Below are positions 1 to 7,260 of a DNA stretch of 64,000 bases, piece by piece (within the stretch, counting starts at the first letter, position 1; the number at the start of each line of letters is the position of its first letter). A model generated the notes under the pieces. It searched no databases, was not told the origin of the DNA, and saw only the letters and a list, made by a program, of their open reading frames with translations. This DNA is from Pseudomonas paraglycinae. Its GTDB lineage: Bacteria > Pseudomonadota > Gammaproteobacteria > Pseudomonadales > Pseudomonadaceae. Position numbers and translations under genes: made by a program. The stretch covers positions 62,001 to 126,000 of the forward strand of contig NZ_BQHR01000017.1 of assembly GCF_021601625.1 (NCBI RefSeq), read 5' to 3'.

Positions 1-213
1 CAGGTGCTGGTCAACTTCGATGGCGAAAGCAAAAGCCTGAAAAAACCGATTTATGACGACAAGAGCAAGACCCTGACGCTCTTCTACCCGCTGGCCCAGT
101 ACCGGGTGGTGATCGATCTGTTGCGCAACGACACCGTGTATTGCCAGTTCCTGACCTATGCCAATGGCCACATCTGGGCCGATTTGCACACCGGCAGCAC
201 GCGCTCGCGTTGA
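1..213 (+). CDS. C-terminal part of an unrecognised conserved protein (5' end outside window)
   Basis: The frame is open from the first base and closes with TGA at 211-213, giving 70 visible codons. The gene begins before the window, so its start and signal region cannot be judged. The visible part is mixed polar and aromatic (a QYRVVIDLL stretch, then YCQFLTYANGHIWADL) and reads like a beta-rich soluble or secreted domain. I do not recognise the family. It precedes the next small gene by 63 bases on the same strand. Confidence 0.6.
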   Translation, partial: QVLVNFDGESKSLKKPIYDDKSKTLTLFYPLAQYRVVIDLLRNDTVYCQFLTYANGHIWADLHTGSTRSR

Positions 214-276
214 GCCTTGTGCCTGCGCAGAGGTAAACTGCCCGCCCCGTGAAATGTCTGCGAGCTGGAGTCGGCA

Positions 277-564
277 ATGCGTAAAGATAAGAAGCAAGTG
301 ATTGGTGACGAGATCGGCGATGAGCAGATCAAGCTGTTCCTCGATTTTGAGCCGGTCGACGCCACCTCGCCGTCGCTGCACAAACTGGTCAAGGCTTACC
401 GTGGCCTGCGCATCGACGATTTCGAGCGTTTTCTGACGTTCTTCGTTGCAGCCGGTTATGACGTGGACGGCAAGGACGAGCACGGCAAGACCTTCGTCGA
501 CCAGATCCGCGATCAGCGCAACGCCCCGGAATACATCGAGCTGATCGAGAAAGCACGCGGCTGA
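277..564 (+). CDS. Conserved small protein of the PA4642 type, function unknown
   Basis: The product has 95 residues, is strongly charged and has no signal peptide or membrane segment, so it should be cytoplasmic. The ATG at 277 follows a CTGGAG ribosome-binding site at about 264-269. The C-terminal half has an ankyrin-like flavour (GYDVDGKDEHGKTFVDQI), resembling a single degenerate repeat, but I would not call a fold. I recall a homologue next to mqo in P. aeruginosa (PA4642); no function is known to me. It converges on mqo with a shared terminator between them. Confidence 0.85.
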   Translation: MRKDKKQVIGDEIGDEQIKLFLDFEPVDATSPSLHKLVKAYRGLRIDDFERFLTFFVAAGYDVDGKDEHGKTFVDQIRDQRNAPEYIELIEKARG

Positions 565-594
565 TCGCCCGAAGTTTTCCACAGGCATAAAAAA

Positions 595-623
595 ACGCCC
601 CGCACTCACCGAGTGCGGGGCGT
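595..623. terminator. Bidirectional intrinsic terminator between the PA4642-like gene and mqo
   Basis: A perfect 13-bp stem (595-607 with 611-623) with a 3-base loop is flanked by an A-run on the left and a T-run on the right, so it can stop transcription from both convergent genes. Confidence 0.9.
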
Positions 624-639
624 TTTTCATGGAGACGAA

Positions 640-2148
640 TCAGGCGTAGCTTTCGGTCTCGTTGCTGGCTTCAACCAGTTCCAGCGCGACGTTGTTCTGC
701 GTGTTGATCTTGCGATACAGCGCAGCGTCGGTTTCCAGGACCTTTTCACGGGCCGGGAAGATTTCCGCCAGTTTGGCAGCCCACTCACCCTTGGCCTTGG
801 CCGGGAAGCACTTCTCGATCAGTTCCAGCATGATCGAAACGGTCACCGAAGCACCCGGCGAAGCGCCGAGCAGGGCGGCGAGGGAGCCGTCCTTCGCAGC
901 CACCAGTTCGGTACCGAACTGCAGGATGCCGCCTTTTTTCGGGTCTTTCTTGATGATCTGTACCCGTTGGCCGGCCACTTCGAGGCGCCAGTCTTCGGCT
1001 TTCGCCTCCGGGTAGAAACGACGCAGGGATTCCAGGCGCTGTTCCATCGACTGCATCACTTCGCTGACCAGGTACTTGGTCAGGTCCATGTTGTTTTTCG
1101 CCACGGCCAGCATCGGCCCGATGTTGCCGGCGCGAACCGACAGCGGCAGGTCCATGAAGGAGCCATGCTTGAGGAACTTGGTGGTGAAGCCGGCGTATGG
1201 CCCGAACAGCAGGGATTTCTTGCCGTCGACCACGCGGGTGTCGAGGTGCGGCACGGACATCGGTGGCGAACCCACGGCGGCCTGGCTGTAAACCTTGGCC
1301 TGGTGATGCTTGACCACTTCCGGGTTGTCGCAACGCAGCCACTGGCCGCTGATCGGGAAGCCGCCGAAGCCTTTGCTTTCTTCGATGCCCGAAGCTTGCA
1401 GCAGCGGCAGGGCCGCGCCACCGGCGCCGAGGAATACGAATTTGGCGTCGACTTCACGGCTGCTGCCGCTGTTGACGTCCTTGATGCTGACGGTCCAGCC
1501 GTTAGCGTTGCGCTTGAGACCGGTCACGCGCTTGCAGTACTTGACCTGGGCATCGGGTGCGCTGGTCAGGTGCTTGAGCAGCTGATTGGTCAGGGCGCCG
1601 AAGTTGACGTCGGTGCCGTTGATCACGCGGGTGGCGGCGAGCACCTGGTCTTTTGGACGACCCGGCATCATCAGCGGCATCCACTCGGCCATCTTCGCCT
1701 TGTCTTCGGTGTATTCCATGTCGGCGAAGGCGTGGTGCTTGCGCAGCGTATTGAAACGTTCCTTGAGGAACGACACGCCTTTCTCACCCTCGACGTAACT
1801 CAGGTGCGGAACCGGGCTGATGAAGGATTTGCACGAGCCGAACGTGCCTTTCTTGGTCAGGTACGACCAGAACTGCTTCGACACCTCGAACTGGGTGTTG
1901 ATGTGCACGGCTTTCTTGATGTCGACGGTGCCGTCGGCAGCCTGTGGCGTGTAGTTCAGCTCGCACAGGCCGGCGTGGCCGGTACCGGCGTTGTTCCAGG
2001 GGTTGGAACTCTCCGCGGCACCGGAATCCATCAGCTCGACGACTTCCAGCTTGATCGCCGGGTCGAGCTCTTTGAGCAGTACTGCGAGGGTGGCACTCAT
2101 GATGCCGGCCCCAACCAGAACTACGTCGACTGCTTCGTTATGCGCCAT
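640..2148 (-). CDS. mqo: Malate:quinone oxidoreductase
   Basis: This 502-residue FAD enzyme oxidises L-malate to oxaloacetate and passes the electrons to the membrane quinone pool, replacing or complementing NAD-dependent malate dehydrogenase in the TCA cycle. The N-terminus has the dinucleotide-binding glycine motif VGAGIMSA at residues 12-19, followed by the family's [15 protein letters not shown] block. The length matches bacterial Mqo (about 490-550). The start at 2148 opens [15 protein letters not shown], placing the FAD motif where expected. It is monocistronic, with a bidirectional terminator downstream and a long non-coding leader region upstream. Pseudomonads often carry two mqo copies; I cannot tell which one this is. 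Confidence 0.96.
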   Translation of the reverse strand: MAHNEAVDVVLVGAGIMSATLAVLLKELDPAIKLEVVELMDSGAAESSNPWNNAGTGHAGLCELNYTPQAADGTVDIKKAVHINTQFEVSKQFWSYLTKKGTFGSCKSFISPVPHLSYVEGEKGVSFLKERFNTLRKHHAFADMEYTEDKAKMAEWMPLMMPGRPKDQVLAATRVINGTDVNFGALTNQLLKHLTSAPDAQVKYCKRVTGLKRNANGWTVSIKDVNSGSSREVDAKFVFLGAGGAALPLLQASGIEESKGFGGFPISGQWLRCDNPEVVKHHQAKVYSQAAVGSPPMSVPHLDTRVVDGKKSLLFGPYAGFTTKFLKHGSFMDLPLSVRAGNIGPMLAVAKNNMDLTKYLVSEVMQSMEQRLESLRRFYPEAKAEDWRLEVAGQRVQIIKKDPKKGGILQFGTELVAAKDGSLAALLGASPGASVTVSIMLELIEKCFPAKAKGEWAAKLAEIFPAREKVLETDAALYRKINTQNNVALELVEASNETESYA

Positions 2149-2848
2149 TTAACGCGTCTCCAAAATCTGCAGCACCAAATTGTCGGCATGGCTGCCAGGC
2201 GTCCAGGGCAGGTCAGTTGAGCCCCGGGTATCCTTGGTCAGGTGTGCCATGTCCGAATCTTCGCAATTTTTCGCAACTTCGACGGATGCGTGCGGCCTGG
2301 CTTCAAGAGTCCTATGAACTCATTTCGGCACGGGGCTGGCAATTCGACTTATGGTCGAGACATCCGTTTGTGCAACCAAATCCGTAGCGGACAGGCTTCA
2401 GGCTCCGGTATTCGAGGCGTTCCCGTTCCTGTGTCGTTGGGCTGTTTCAGACGCTAATGGTGCATGTTCAGACGCAAAACTATTCATTTGCTCGCCACAC
2501 TCTTGTGAAGTTGTGAAAACCCGTTTTTTTCACGCTCTTTTGAAGACGTGAACCTCAAAAAGGGCTGTCCGGGGCTGGCACCGTGCCCGAGGGGGCAAAC
2601 AACTCAGTGGCCGAGCGTCATGACAGCTCTGCAGATTCGCGAAAAGCGGGATTTGCCAGGGAAACAGCAAGCACGCCAGCTTCACTCGATCTGTGTGGGC
2701 GGCTCTCTGTGGGCGATTTGGATGCCAATGCAAGCGCATTGACGCTGTTGCGGGGCCCGATCAGGAGACGTCCTTATAATCGGGGGGAGATTGTATCGAA
2801 GAAATGCGGGGAGTTGGTCGAGTTTAATGACTTTTATTAGGCATCCGG
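2149..2848. other. 700-base non-coding interval upstream of mqo, with a two-copy direct repeat
   Basis: No frame here looks like a gene. TTCAGACGC occurs at 2446-2454 and again at 2467-2475, exactly 21 bases apart (two helical turns). A TATAAT at 2775-2780 on the plus strand lacks a recognisable -35 box at 16-19 bases. The interval should hold the mqo promoter and leader and is long enough for an undetected small RNA. Confidence 0.5.
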
Positions 2849-3082
2849 TCAGATGCTCAACATCGCCTGAGCACGTGCGCGTGGGCGCTGCTGTTCGACC
2901 CGGGCGCTGGCGGGCAGTGGCTGGTGCAGCCAGTTGAGGCGGATTTCCTCGATTTCCACCCAGCCGTCACCCATCGGTTGCAGGCTGCATTGCTTGAAGG
3001 CCTGGCAATGGCCGTTGCGGTCGAGCAGGGCGAAGCTGCGGTGCAGCGGGCGTGGGGCGAACAACGAGATCAGATAGCGCAT
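2849..3082 (-). CDS. Small conserved hypothetical protein
   Basis: The product has 77 residues, begins MRYLISLFAPRPLHRSF, is rich in arginine and glutamine and lacks a cleavable signal or membrane helix. On the minus strand GGAGCA lies about 7 bases before the ATG at 3082, a reasonable ribosome-binding site. I recall a small unnamed protein in this neighbourhood of other Pseudomonas genomes. The composition is consistent with a real gene, but no function can be assigned. Confidence 0.7.
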   Translation of the reverse strand: MRYLISLFAPRPLHRSFALLDRNGHCQAFKQCSLQPMGDGWVEIEEIRLNWLHQPLPASARVEQQRPRARAQAMLSI

Positions 3083-3272
3083 GGCAGTGCTCCTTTTGGG
3101 GATCTGTGAGCAAGATTGTCAAAAGGCCGTGACGCGAACGTGTATGGGGAGTGAAGAATGTGTGACAGGAACCGCTGGCGGCGGGTTTTGTCTGACATTT
3201 CAGTGCTGGTGACCCACAGTGGCCCACCGCTATACTGCCGGCCTGTCTGTGCCTGATTCTGGAGAGAAGAGC

Positions 3273-3857
3273 ATGTTGCAACGCCTGTTGTTCGGTTTGA
3301 TCACTGTGACCAGTTTGACCCTGGTTGGCTGCGCCCACAGCCCGCAACAACTGAGCCCGGAACCGAAGCTGACCACTCAGCTGGCACCGGTCGGCCATGG
3401 TCAGCCTGTCGTGGTCCGCGTGGTCGACGGTCGTCCGTCGCCAACTCTCGGCACCCGTGGCGGCCTGTACCCGGAAACCAGCGCCATCACCGTGCAGCGC
3501 GAGCAGATCCTGCCGAAGCTGCAGGCCCAGGCTGAAGCCGCCGTGCGTCTGCTCGGGTTCACCCCGACCAACAACGCGCCCAATGCACCGCAACTGACCG
3601 TGACCCTGGCCGAACTGAAATACCAGTCGCCGAAGGAAGGCATGTACGTGACTGAAGCCACCATCGGTGCGACCTTCCGCTCCGACGTGCAGAACGCCAA
3701 CCGTCGCTACAGCGGCCGTTACGGTGCCTCGCTGGACCAGCGTTTCGGCATGGCGCCGAACCAGGAAACCAACACCAAACTGGTCAGCGATGTGCTGAGC
3801 GATGCGCTGACCCGTCTGTTCAAGGATCCGACCGTGGGTCAGGTCCTCGCCGAATAA
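3273..3857 (+). CDS. YajG-family outer-membrane lipoprotein
   Basis: The 194-residue product starts with a lipoprotein signal: hydrophobic stretch, then LVGC with the lipidated cysteine at position 20. The remainder matches the YajG family (DUF of uncharacterised lipoproteins), including the VVVRVVDGRPSPTLGTR block near residues 45-65. I chose the ATG at 3273 because GGAGAG lies at 3261-3266 and the lipobox then falls at the right distance; an upstream in-frame GTG/ATG at 3219 would bury it. It stands alone, followed by a terminator. The molecular role of YajG proteins is unknown. Confidence 0.88.
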   Translation: MLQRLLFGLITVTSLTLVGCAHSPQQLSPEPKLTTQLAPVGHGQPVVVRVVDGRPSPTLGTRGGLYPETSAITVQREQILPKLQAQAEAAVRLLGFTPTNNAPNAPQLTVTLAELKYQSPKEGMYVTEATIGATFRSDVQNANRRYSGRYGASLDQRFGMAPNQETNTKLVSDVLSDALTRLFKDPTVGQVLAE

Positions 3858-3873
3858 TTTTTCGGTTGATGTG

Positions 3874-3909
3874 AAAAAGCCCGGGGCCAGTGATGGTTCC
3901 GGGCTTTTT
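3874..3909. terminator. Bidirectional terminator
   Basis: AAAAAGCCCGG (3874-3884) pairs with CCGGGCTTTTT (3899-3909). It lies between two convergent genes and can serve both. Confidence 0.85.
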
Positions 3910-3912
3910 CGT

Positions 3913-4119
3913 TCAGGCAGCTTGCGAATAGAAGTCGAGGACGCTGACACCAGTCAGCAAATCAGTCTCGGGCAAGTCCGCATGCTGGTGCCCGCCGAGG
4001 GCGCAATACACCAGCCAGTGACGGTCCTGAACATTGAAGGCAAGGCTGCCGATGAGGGTCTGCTGTTCGTCGGACGGGGAGATGAGGTACAGGCGATCCT
4101 GGTTTTCAGCGTGAAGCAT
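3913..4119 (-). CDS. Small conserved hypothetical protein
   Basis: This 68-residue acidic protein (MLHAENQDRLYLISPSDEQ at its start) has no signal peptide or membrane helix. It ends directly beside a bidirectional terminator, as expected for a real minus-strand gene convergent with the YajG-like gene. Composition is unlike a random GC-rich shadow frame (few Arg/Ala/Pro runs). I do not recognise a named family. Confidence 0.68.
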   Translation of the reverse strand: MLHAENQDRLYLISPSDEQQTLIGSLAFNVQDRHWLVYCALGGHQHADLPETDLLTGVSVLDFYSQAA

Positions 4120-4312
4120 GTCGCGTTCCGTGTCGGTTTAGAGGCGCGCAGGGTGACTGAAACAAATGACGATGCCGTGACACAGGACAGCCATCGGTCG
4201 ATTGACGGGTTATTTGTCGCAAAGGCTAGGGCAGTCGGGGAGGGTTTCGGTAGAATCCGCGCCGCGGTCGTCGGTCTGGCGTTCGCCATACCGGTTTAGA
4301 TTGAGGTCTGTG

Positions 4313-4591
4313 ATGTCGCTGCATTTGATGACGCTGTTTACCGCCCATCCCGCCAAACTGATCAACCTGCTGGCCCTGCTGTTGGCCTTCCCCGGCAGTT
4401 GGCTGCTGCACGCGACCCGCCGCCGTGAACAACGGGCGATGGCCAGTATCGCGGCCCAGCGTCAGAGTCAGCCGGATCAGGAACCGGTGCTGGATTGGGC
4501 GACCCTGCGCATGAACCGCTTCTTCTACCGCTTCGGTTTTGCCTGCCTGGGCCTGGCGTTGCTGGTGTCCTGGATCAGTACCCGCTTCTGA
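4313..4591 (+). CDS. Small inner-membrane protein, function unknown
   Basis: From the ATG at 4313 the product has 92 residues with two hydrophobic segments, at about residues 15-32 (LINLLALLLAFPGSWLL) and 72-88 (FACLGLALLVSWI). A basic, glutamine-rich stretch of about 35 residues lies between them, so both ends probably face the same side. The frame is open further upstream to 4202, but that extension is arginine/serine-rich and unlikely to be translated. A second possible ATG lies at 4328. It is followed by a terminator and converges on the acyltransferase gene. Confidence 0.72.
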   Translation: MSLHLMTLFTAHPAKLINLLALLLAFPGSWLLHATRRREQRAMASIAAQRQSQPDQEPVLDWATLRMNRFFYRFGFACLGLALLVSWISTRF

Positions 4592-4597
4592 ACGAAA

Positions 4598-4619
4598 AAC
4601 GGCGCCCGAAGGCGCCGTT
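4598..4619. terminator. Terminator-like hairpin between convergent genes
   Basis: AACGGCGCC (4598-4606) pairs with GGCGCCGTT (4611-4619) around a CGAA tetraloop. An A-run precedes it, favouring the minus strand; the plus-strand tail is short. Confidence 0.7.
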
Positions 4620-4640
4620 CTTGTATCCAGCCGACACCGC

Positions 4641-5804
4641 TTACAGCGGCAGTCCAGCCTTGACCCGGTACTGATTGCGCACCGGCGTCGCATATTGCAG
4701 CACCAGATACGGACGATGCTCTTGCGGGCAAGCGTCCAGACGGCTTTGCCATTCTTCCTGGGCCTTGGCCAGTTCCTCGGCACCGAACACTTCGGCAGCC
4801 TTCGGTACGTTCAACTGCGGATCGGCATCAGCCCACTGCGCGTATGCCAGGTAATGCACCGGGAACAACCGGTAGCCGCCGAGAATCTGCTTGTCCATTT
4901 CGACCGCCAATTGCTTGGTGTCCTCGAACAGCTCGGTGATCGGCGCGGCGAAGTTCACGTGCACCCGGCCCTTGTAGCCGGTGATGCCCTTGGCAATGCT
5001 CACGTCATCCTCGCCCGGCGCCTTGCTGTAGGTGCCGGTGGTGGCGCGGATGTACAGCTCGCGGGCCTTGGCCTGGTCGCATGGGTCGTATTCGTAGCTG
5101 ATCGACACCGGGCTCAGGTTCAGCGACTGAATGACTTCGCCGAACGGCTCGTCCTTGCGGCTCATGTGGAACATCTTGAGGATCGCCGACTCGGTACGGT
5201 CGTCGCCGTCCTTCGCGCGGCCTTCGGCCTGGGCGATCCAGATCGAGGCGCAGTCATTGCGGATCGAGTGGTTGATGTAGGCCGACAGCAGTTGGTAAGC
5301 GGCCATTTTCTCGCGGCGCCCGGTGATCGAGCGATGCACGATGAAGCTCTTGTTCAAGCGCATCAGGTCGCTGACGAACGGCTTTTGCAGCAGGTTGTCG
5401 CCAATCGCGATGCGCGGGGTCGGCAGGCCGGCGTGGTACACGGCGTAGTTGACGAAGGCCGGGTCCATCACGATGTCGCGGTGGTTGGCGATGAACAGAT
5501 AAGCGCTGCCGGACTTGAACTGCTCGACACCGGTGTAGGTCACGCCGTCGGTGGCGCGCTCGATGGTGTGGTCGACGTAGAACTCGACCTTGTCCTGCAA
5601 AGTGGCCACGGAGGTCACGTCGGCAAACTCACGACGCAGCCGATGGGCTATAAGTGGTTTGAGCATCCAGCCGAAGGCACCGGCAAAACGCGGGAAGCGG
5701 AAGTGGGTGAGGATATCTAGAAACGCCTTGTCGCCGAGCAGTCGCGCCAGTACCGCAGGTACTTCGCTGTCGTCGTAAGGTCGGATGGCATCGAATTCGC
5801 CCAT
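4641..5804 (-). CDS. Lysophospholipid acyltransferase-like (PlsC-domain) protein
   Basis: The 387-residue product contains a glycerolipid acyltransferase core. The NHRD motif (IANHRDIVMDPAF, around residues 107-119) fits the catalytic HX4D pattern that transfers acyl groups from acyl-CoA or acyl-ACP. The protein is longer than housekeeping PlsC (about 240 residues), with an N-terminal extension and a C-terminal domain, so the substrate may not be lysophosphatidic acid. Tandem ATGs occur at 5807 and 5804; AAGAG lies 6 bases before the second, so I use 5804 (MGEFDAIRPYDD). It is divergent from the CPXCG gene, with 142 bases between them. Confidence 0.85.
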   Translation of the reverse strand: MGEFDAIRPYDDSEVPAVLARLLGDKAFLDILTHFRFPRFAGAFGWMLKPLIAHRLRREFADVTSVATLQDKVEFYVDHTIERATDGVTYTGVEQFKSGSAYLFIANHRDIVMDPAFVNYAVYHAGLPTPRIAIGDNLLQKPFVSDLMRLNKSFIVHRSITGRREKMAAYQLLSAYINHSIRNDCASIWIAQAEGRAKDGDDRTESAILKMFHMSRKDEPFGEVIQSLNLSPVSISYEYDPCDQAKARELYIRATTGTYSKAPGEDDVSIAKGITGYKGRVHVNFAAPITELFEDTKQLAVEMDKQILGGYRLFPVHYLAYAQWADADPQLNVPKAAEVFGAEELAKAQEEWQSRLDACPQEHRPYLVLQYATPVRNQYRVKAGLPL

Positions 5805-5946
5805 CATGCTCTCTTGTTGGAAACGGCTAGGGTAAGTAAAGGTTTTGATCGAAAACCAACGGGGCACGGTCTGAAAAAGTAGCCAGACAAAAATAGCCCT
5901 GCAAATAGACCGGCGATTATACGCACAAGTCACCCGGGAGACCGCG

Positions 5947-6129
5947 ATGCTGGAAAGCGCAGTATATGAATGTCCGTATTGTGGTGAAGAGGTCGAGACG
6001 ACCGTGGATCTCTCCGCTGGCGACCAGACCTATATTGAAGACTGTCAGGTGTGCTGTCGGCCGATCACCTTTGTATTGCAGGTCCATGGAGAGGACTGGT
6101 TTCTGGAAGTCTTCAGCGAAAACGAGTGA
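5947..6129 (+). CDS. CPXCG-motif cysteine-rich small protein
   Basis: This 60-residue protein has cysteines in a zinc-ribbon arrangement: CPYCG at residues 9-13 and CQVCC at about 33-37, with an acidic segment between. This is the hallmark of the CPXCG small-protein family, whose members probably bind zinc; no activity is established. GGGAG precedes the ATG at 5947. It is followed after 9 bases by a DUF2007 gene on the same strand, and the two are probably co-transcribed. Confidence 0.9.
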   Translation: MLESAVYECPYCGEEVETTVDLSAGDQTYIEDCQVCCRPITFVLQVHGEDWFLEVFSENE

Positions 6130-6138
6130 GGCGCGGCC

Positions 6139-6399
6139 ATGCAGCGAATCTACGAGCCGGAAAACCTGATGGAAGGCGAGATGCTCAAGGGCATGCTCGC
6201 CAGCGAGGGCATCGAGGCGCATCTGGTCGGGCGCGATCTGCTGGGCGGCACGGGGGAGTTGCCGATCTTCGGACTGTTGGGCCTGTCGGTCGATAACGAC
6301 CAGGCCGAATACGCCCGCGAGCTGATCAGTGCGTACAATGCCGCGCTGCCGCTGCCCGGCGATGAACCGGACAGCTATCCCGGGACGCTGGTCTGTTAG
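6139..6399 (+). CDS. DUF2007 domain-containing protein (putative signal-transducing protein)
   Basis: The product has 86 residues and opens MQRIYEPENLMEGEMLKGML, the start typical of DUF2007 proteins. They have a compact ferredoxin-like fold resembling the PII-related domain. The LLGLSVDNDQAEYARELI segment (about 48-65) is the conserved second half. It is cytoplasmic with no membrane helix. It lies 9 bases after the CPXCG gene, so the two are probably one transcript. The role of the family is not established. Confidence 0.88.
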   Translation: MQRIYEPENLMEGEMLKGMLASEGIEAHLVGRDLLGGTGELPIFGLLGLSVDNDQAEYARELISAYNAALPLPGDEPDSYPGTLVC

Positions 6400-6435
6400 G
6401 CTGGCGTTCGTTTTATTTGTGAGTCGTGCTGCCCC

Positions 6436-7059
6436 ATGTGTGGACGTTATGCCCTGTTTCGCTGGAACCGCGATTTCGCGAGCCTGCCAGGTTTTCCCGC
6501 CGATCAGCAGGCGCAGTGGAACATTTCCCCCAACGATTCGGTGTTGATGCTGCGCGCCGAACCCGACGGCCAGCGCACGCTGGCCCGTGCCCGTTGGGGG
6601 CTGACACCGCCATGGCTGACCGACATGTCGCGCACCCCGGCCCATGCCAGGGCCGAAACCGTTGCCGAACAGCCGATGTTCCGCGAAGCCCTGCGCCTGC
6701 GCCGCTGCCTGCTGCCGGCCAACGGTTTCTACGAATGGCGCGGCAACGTGCGCAAACGGCCGTACTGGCTGACGCCGGGGGAAGGGGCGTCGTTGTTTTT
6801 TGCGGCGATCTGGGAAGCGTATCCGGTGCAGGAACAGGTGTGGCTGAGCACGGCGGTGATCACTCAGTCAGCGGCCAGTCAGCGCCGGCCGTTGATTCTT
6901 GATGAGGCGGGGCAGGCGGCGTGGCTTGATCCTGAAACGCCATTGCATGTTCTGCAGGGTTTGCTCGCCAGCGAACCCGCCGCCTTGCGCGAGCGGGTGC
7001 TGGCGAATCTGGTCAATGATCCGAAGCTCAACGGGCCGGAGTGCCTGACTCCGGCCTAG
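6436..7059 (+). CDS. yedK: SRAP-family (YedK/HMCES) abasic-site protein with altered pocket residues
   Basis: SRAP proteins crosslink their N-terminal cysteine to abasic sites in single-stranded DNA, shielding them at replication forks. The 207-residue product starts MCGRYALF, so Cys2 (exposed when Met1 is removed) is present, and the FYEW glutamate is at position 100. Two other canonical pocket positions differ. The Asn of the usual NAR-x-ET block is His70 (HARAET), and the His of the usual IHDRMP block is Ser148 (ASQRRP). Overall length and the RCLLPANGFYEW core leave no doubt about the family. Whether this variant still forms and reverses the thiazolidine crosslink cannot be told from sequence. 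Confidence 0.9.
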   Translation: MCGRYALFRWNRDFASLPGFPADQQAQWNISPNDSVLMLRAEPDGQRTLARARWGLTPPWLTDMSRTPAHARAETVAEQPMFREALRLRRCLLPANGFYEWRGNVRKRPYWLTPGEGASLFFAAIWEAYPVQEQVWLSTAVITQSAASQRRPLILDEAGQAAWLDPETPLHVLQGLLASEPAALRERVLANLVNDPKLNGPECLTPA

Positions 7060-7072
7060 CAGCAGATCAAGA

Positions 7073-7260
7073 GCCCCCCTCACCCTAACCCTCTCCCGGA
7101 GGGAGAGGGGACTGACCGAGAGATATTGCAGTAATACACCGACTTGAAAGTTCTTTGCTGAATCCATAATCGACACTAATTACCAGGTCGATGTATGACG
7201 GAAGACTGCTCGGTCGGCTCCCTCTCCCTCCGGGAGAGGGCTGGGGTGAGGGGGTGGCTC
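7073..7260. repeat. Short palindromic repeat element, copy 1 (arms A...B')
   Basis: Two roughly 48-base arms lie in inverted orientation, about 7073-7121 and 7208-7260, each containing its own stem (CCCTCTCCCGGAGGGAGAGGG type). The arms are not identical: arm A reads CACCCTAACCC then GGGGACTGACCGAG, arm B reads CACCCCAGCCC then GGGAGCCGACCGAG. About 85 bases separate them. The right edge touches the stop codon of the chemoreceptor gene. A second, reversed copy lies at 63287-63471. Confidence 0.85.

Noticed and set aside
613-2220. A 535-codon open frame on the plus strand opposite mqo
   Set aside because: It lies wholly antisense to an unambiguous mqo, starts inside a terminator, and its composition (Val/Gly/Gln/His-rich) is typical of third-position shadow frames in GC-rich genes.
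2775-2780. TATAAT suggesting a plus-strand promoter for a small RNA
   Set aside because: No -35 box is found at 16-19 bases upstream and no hairpin with a T-run follows closely. I mention it only as part of the empty interval.
7073-7260. CRISPR-like repeat reading of the palindromic arms
   Set aside because: There are only two arms in inverted orientation, with no regular spacers and no cas genes; it is a palindromic repeat element.
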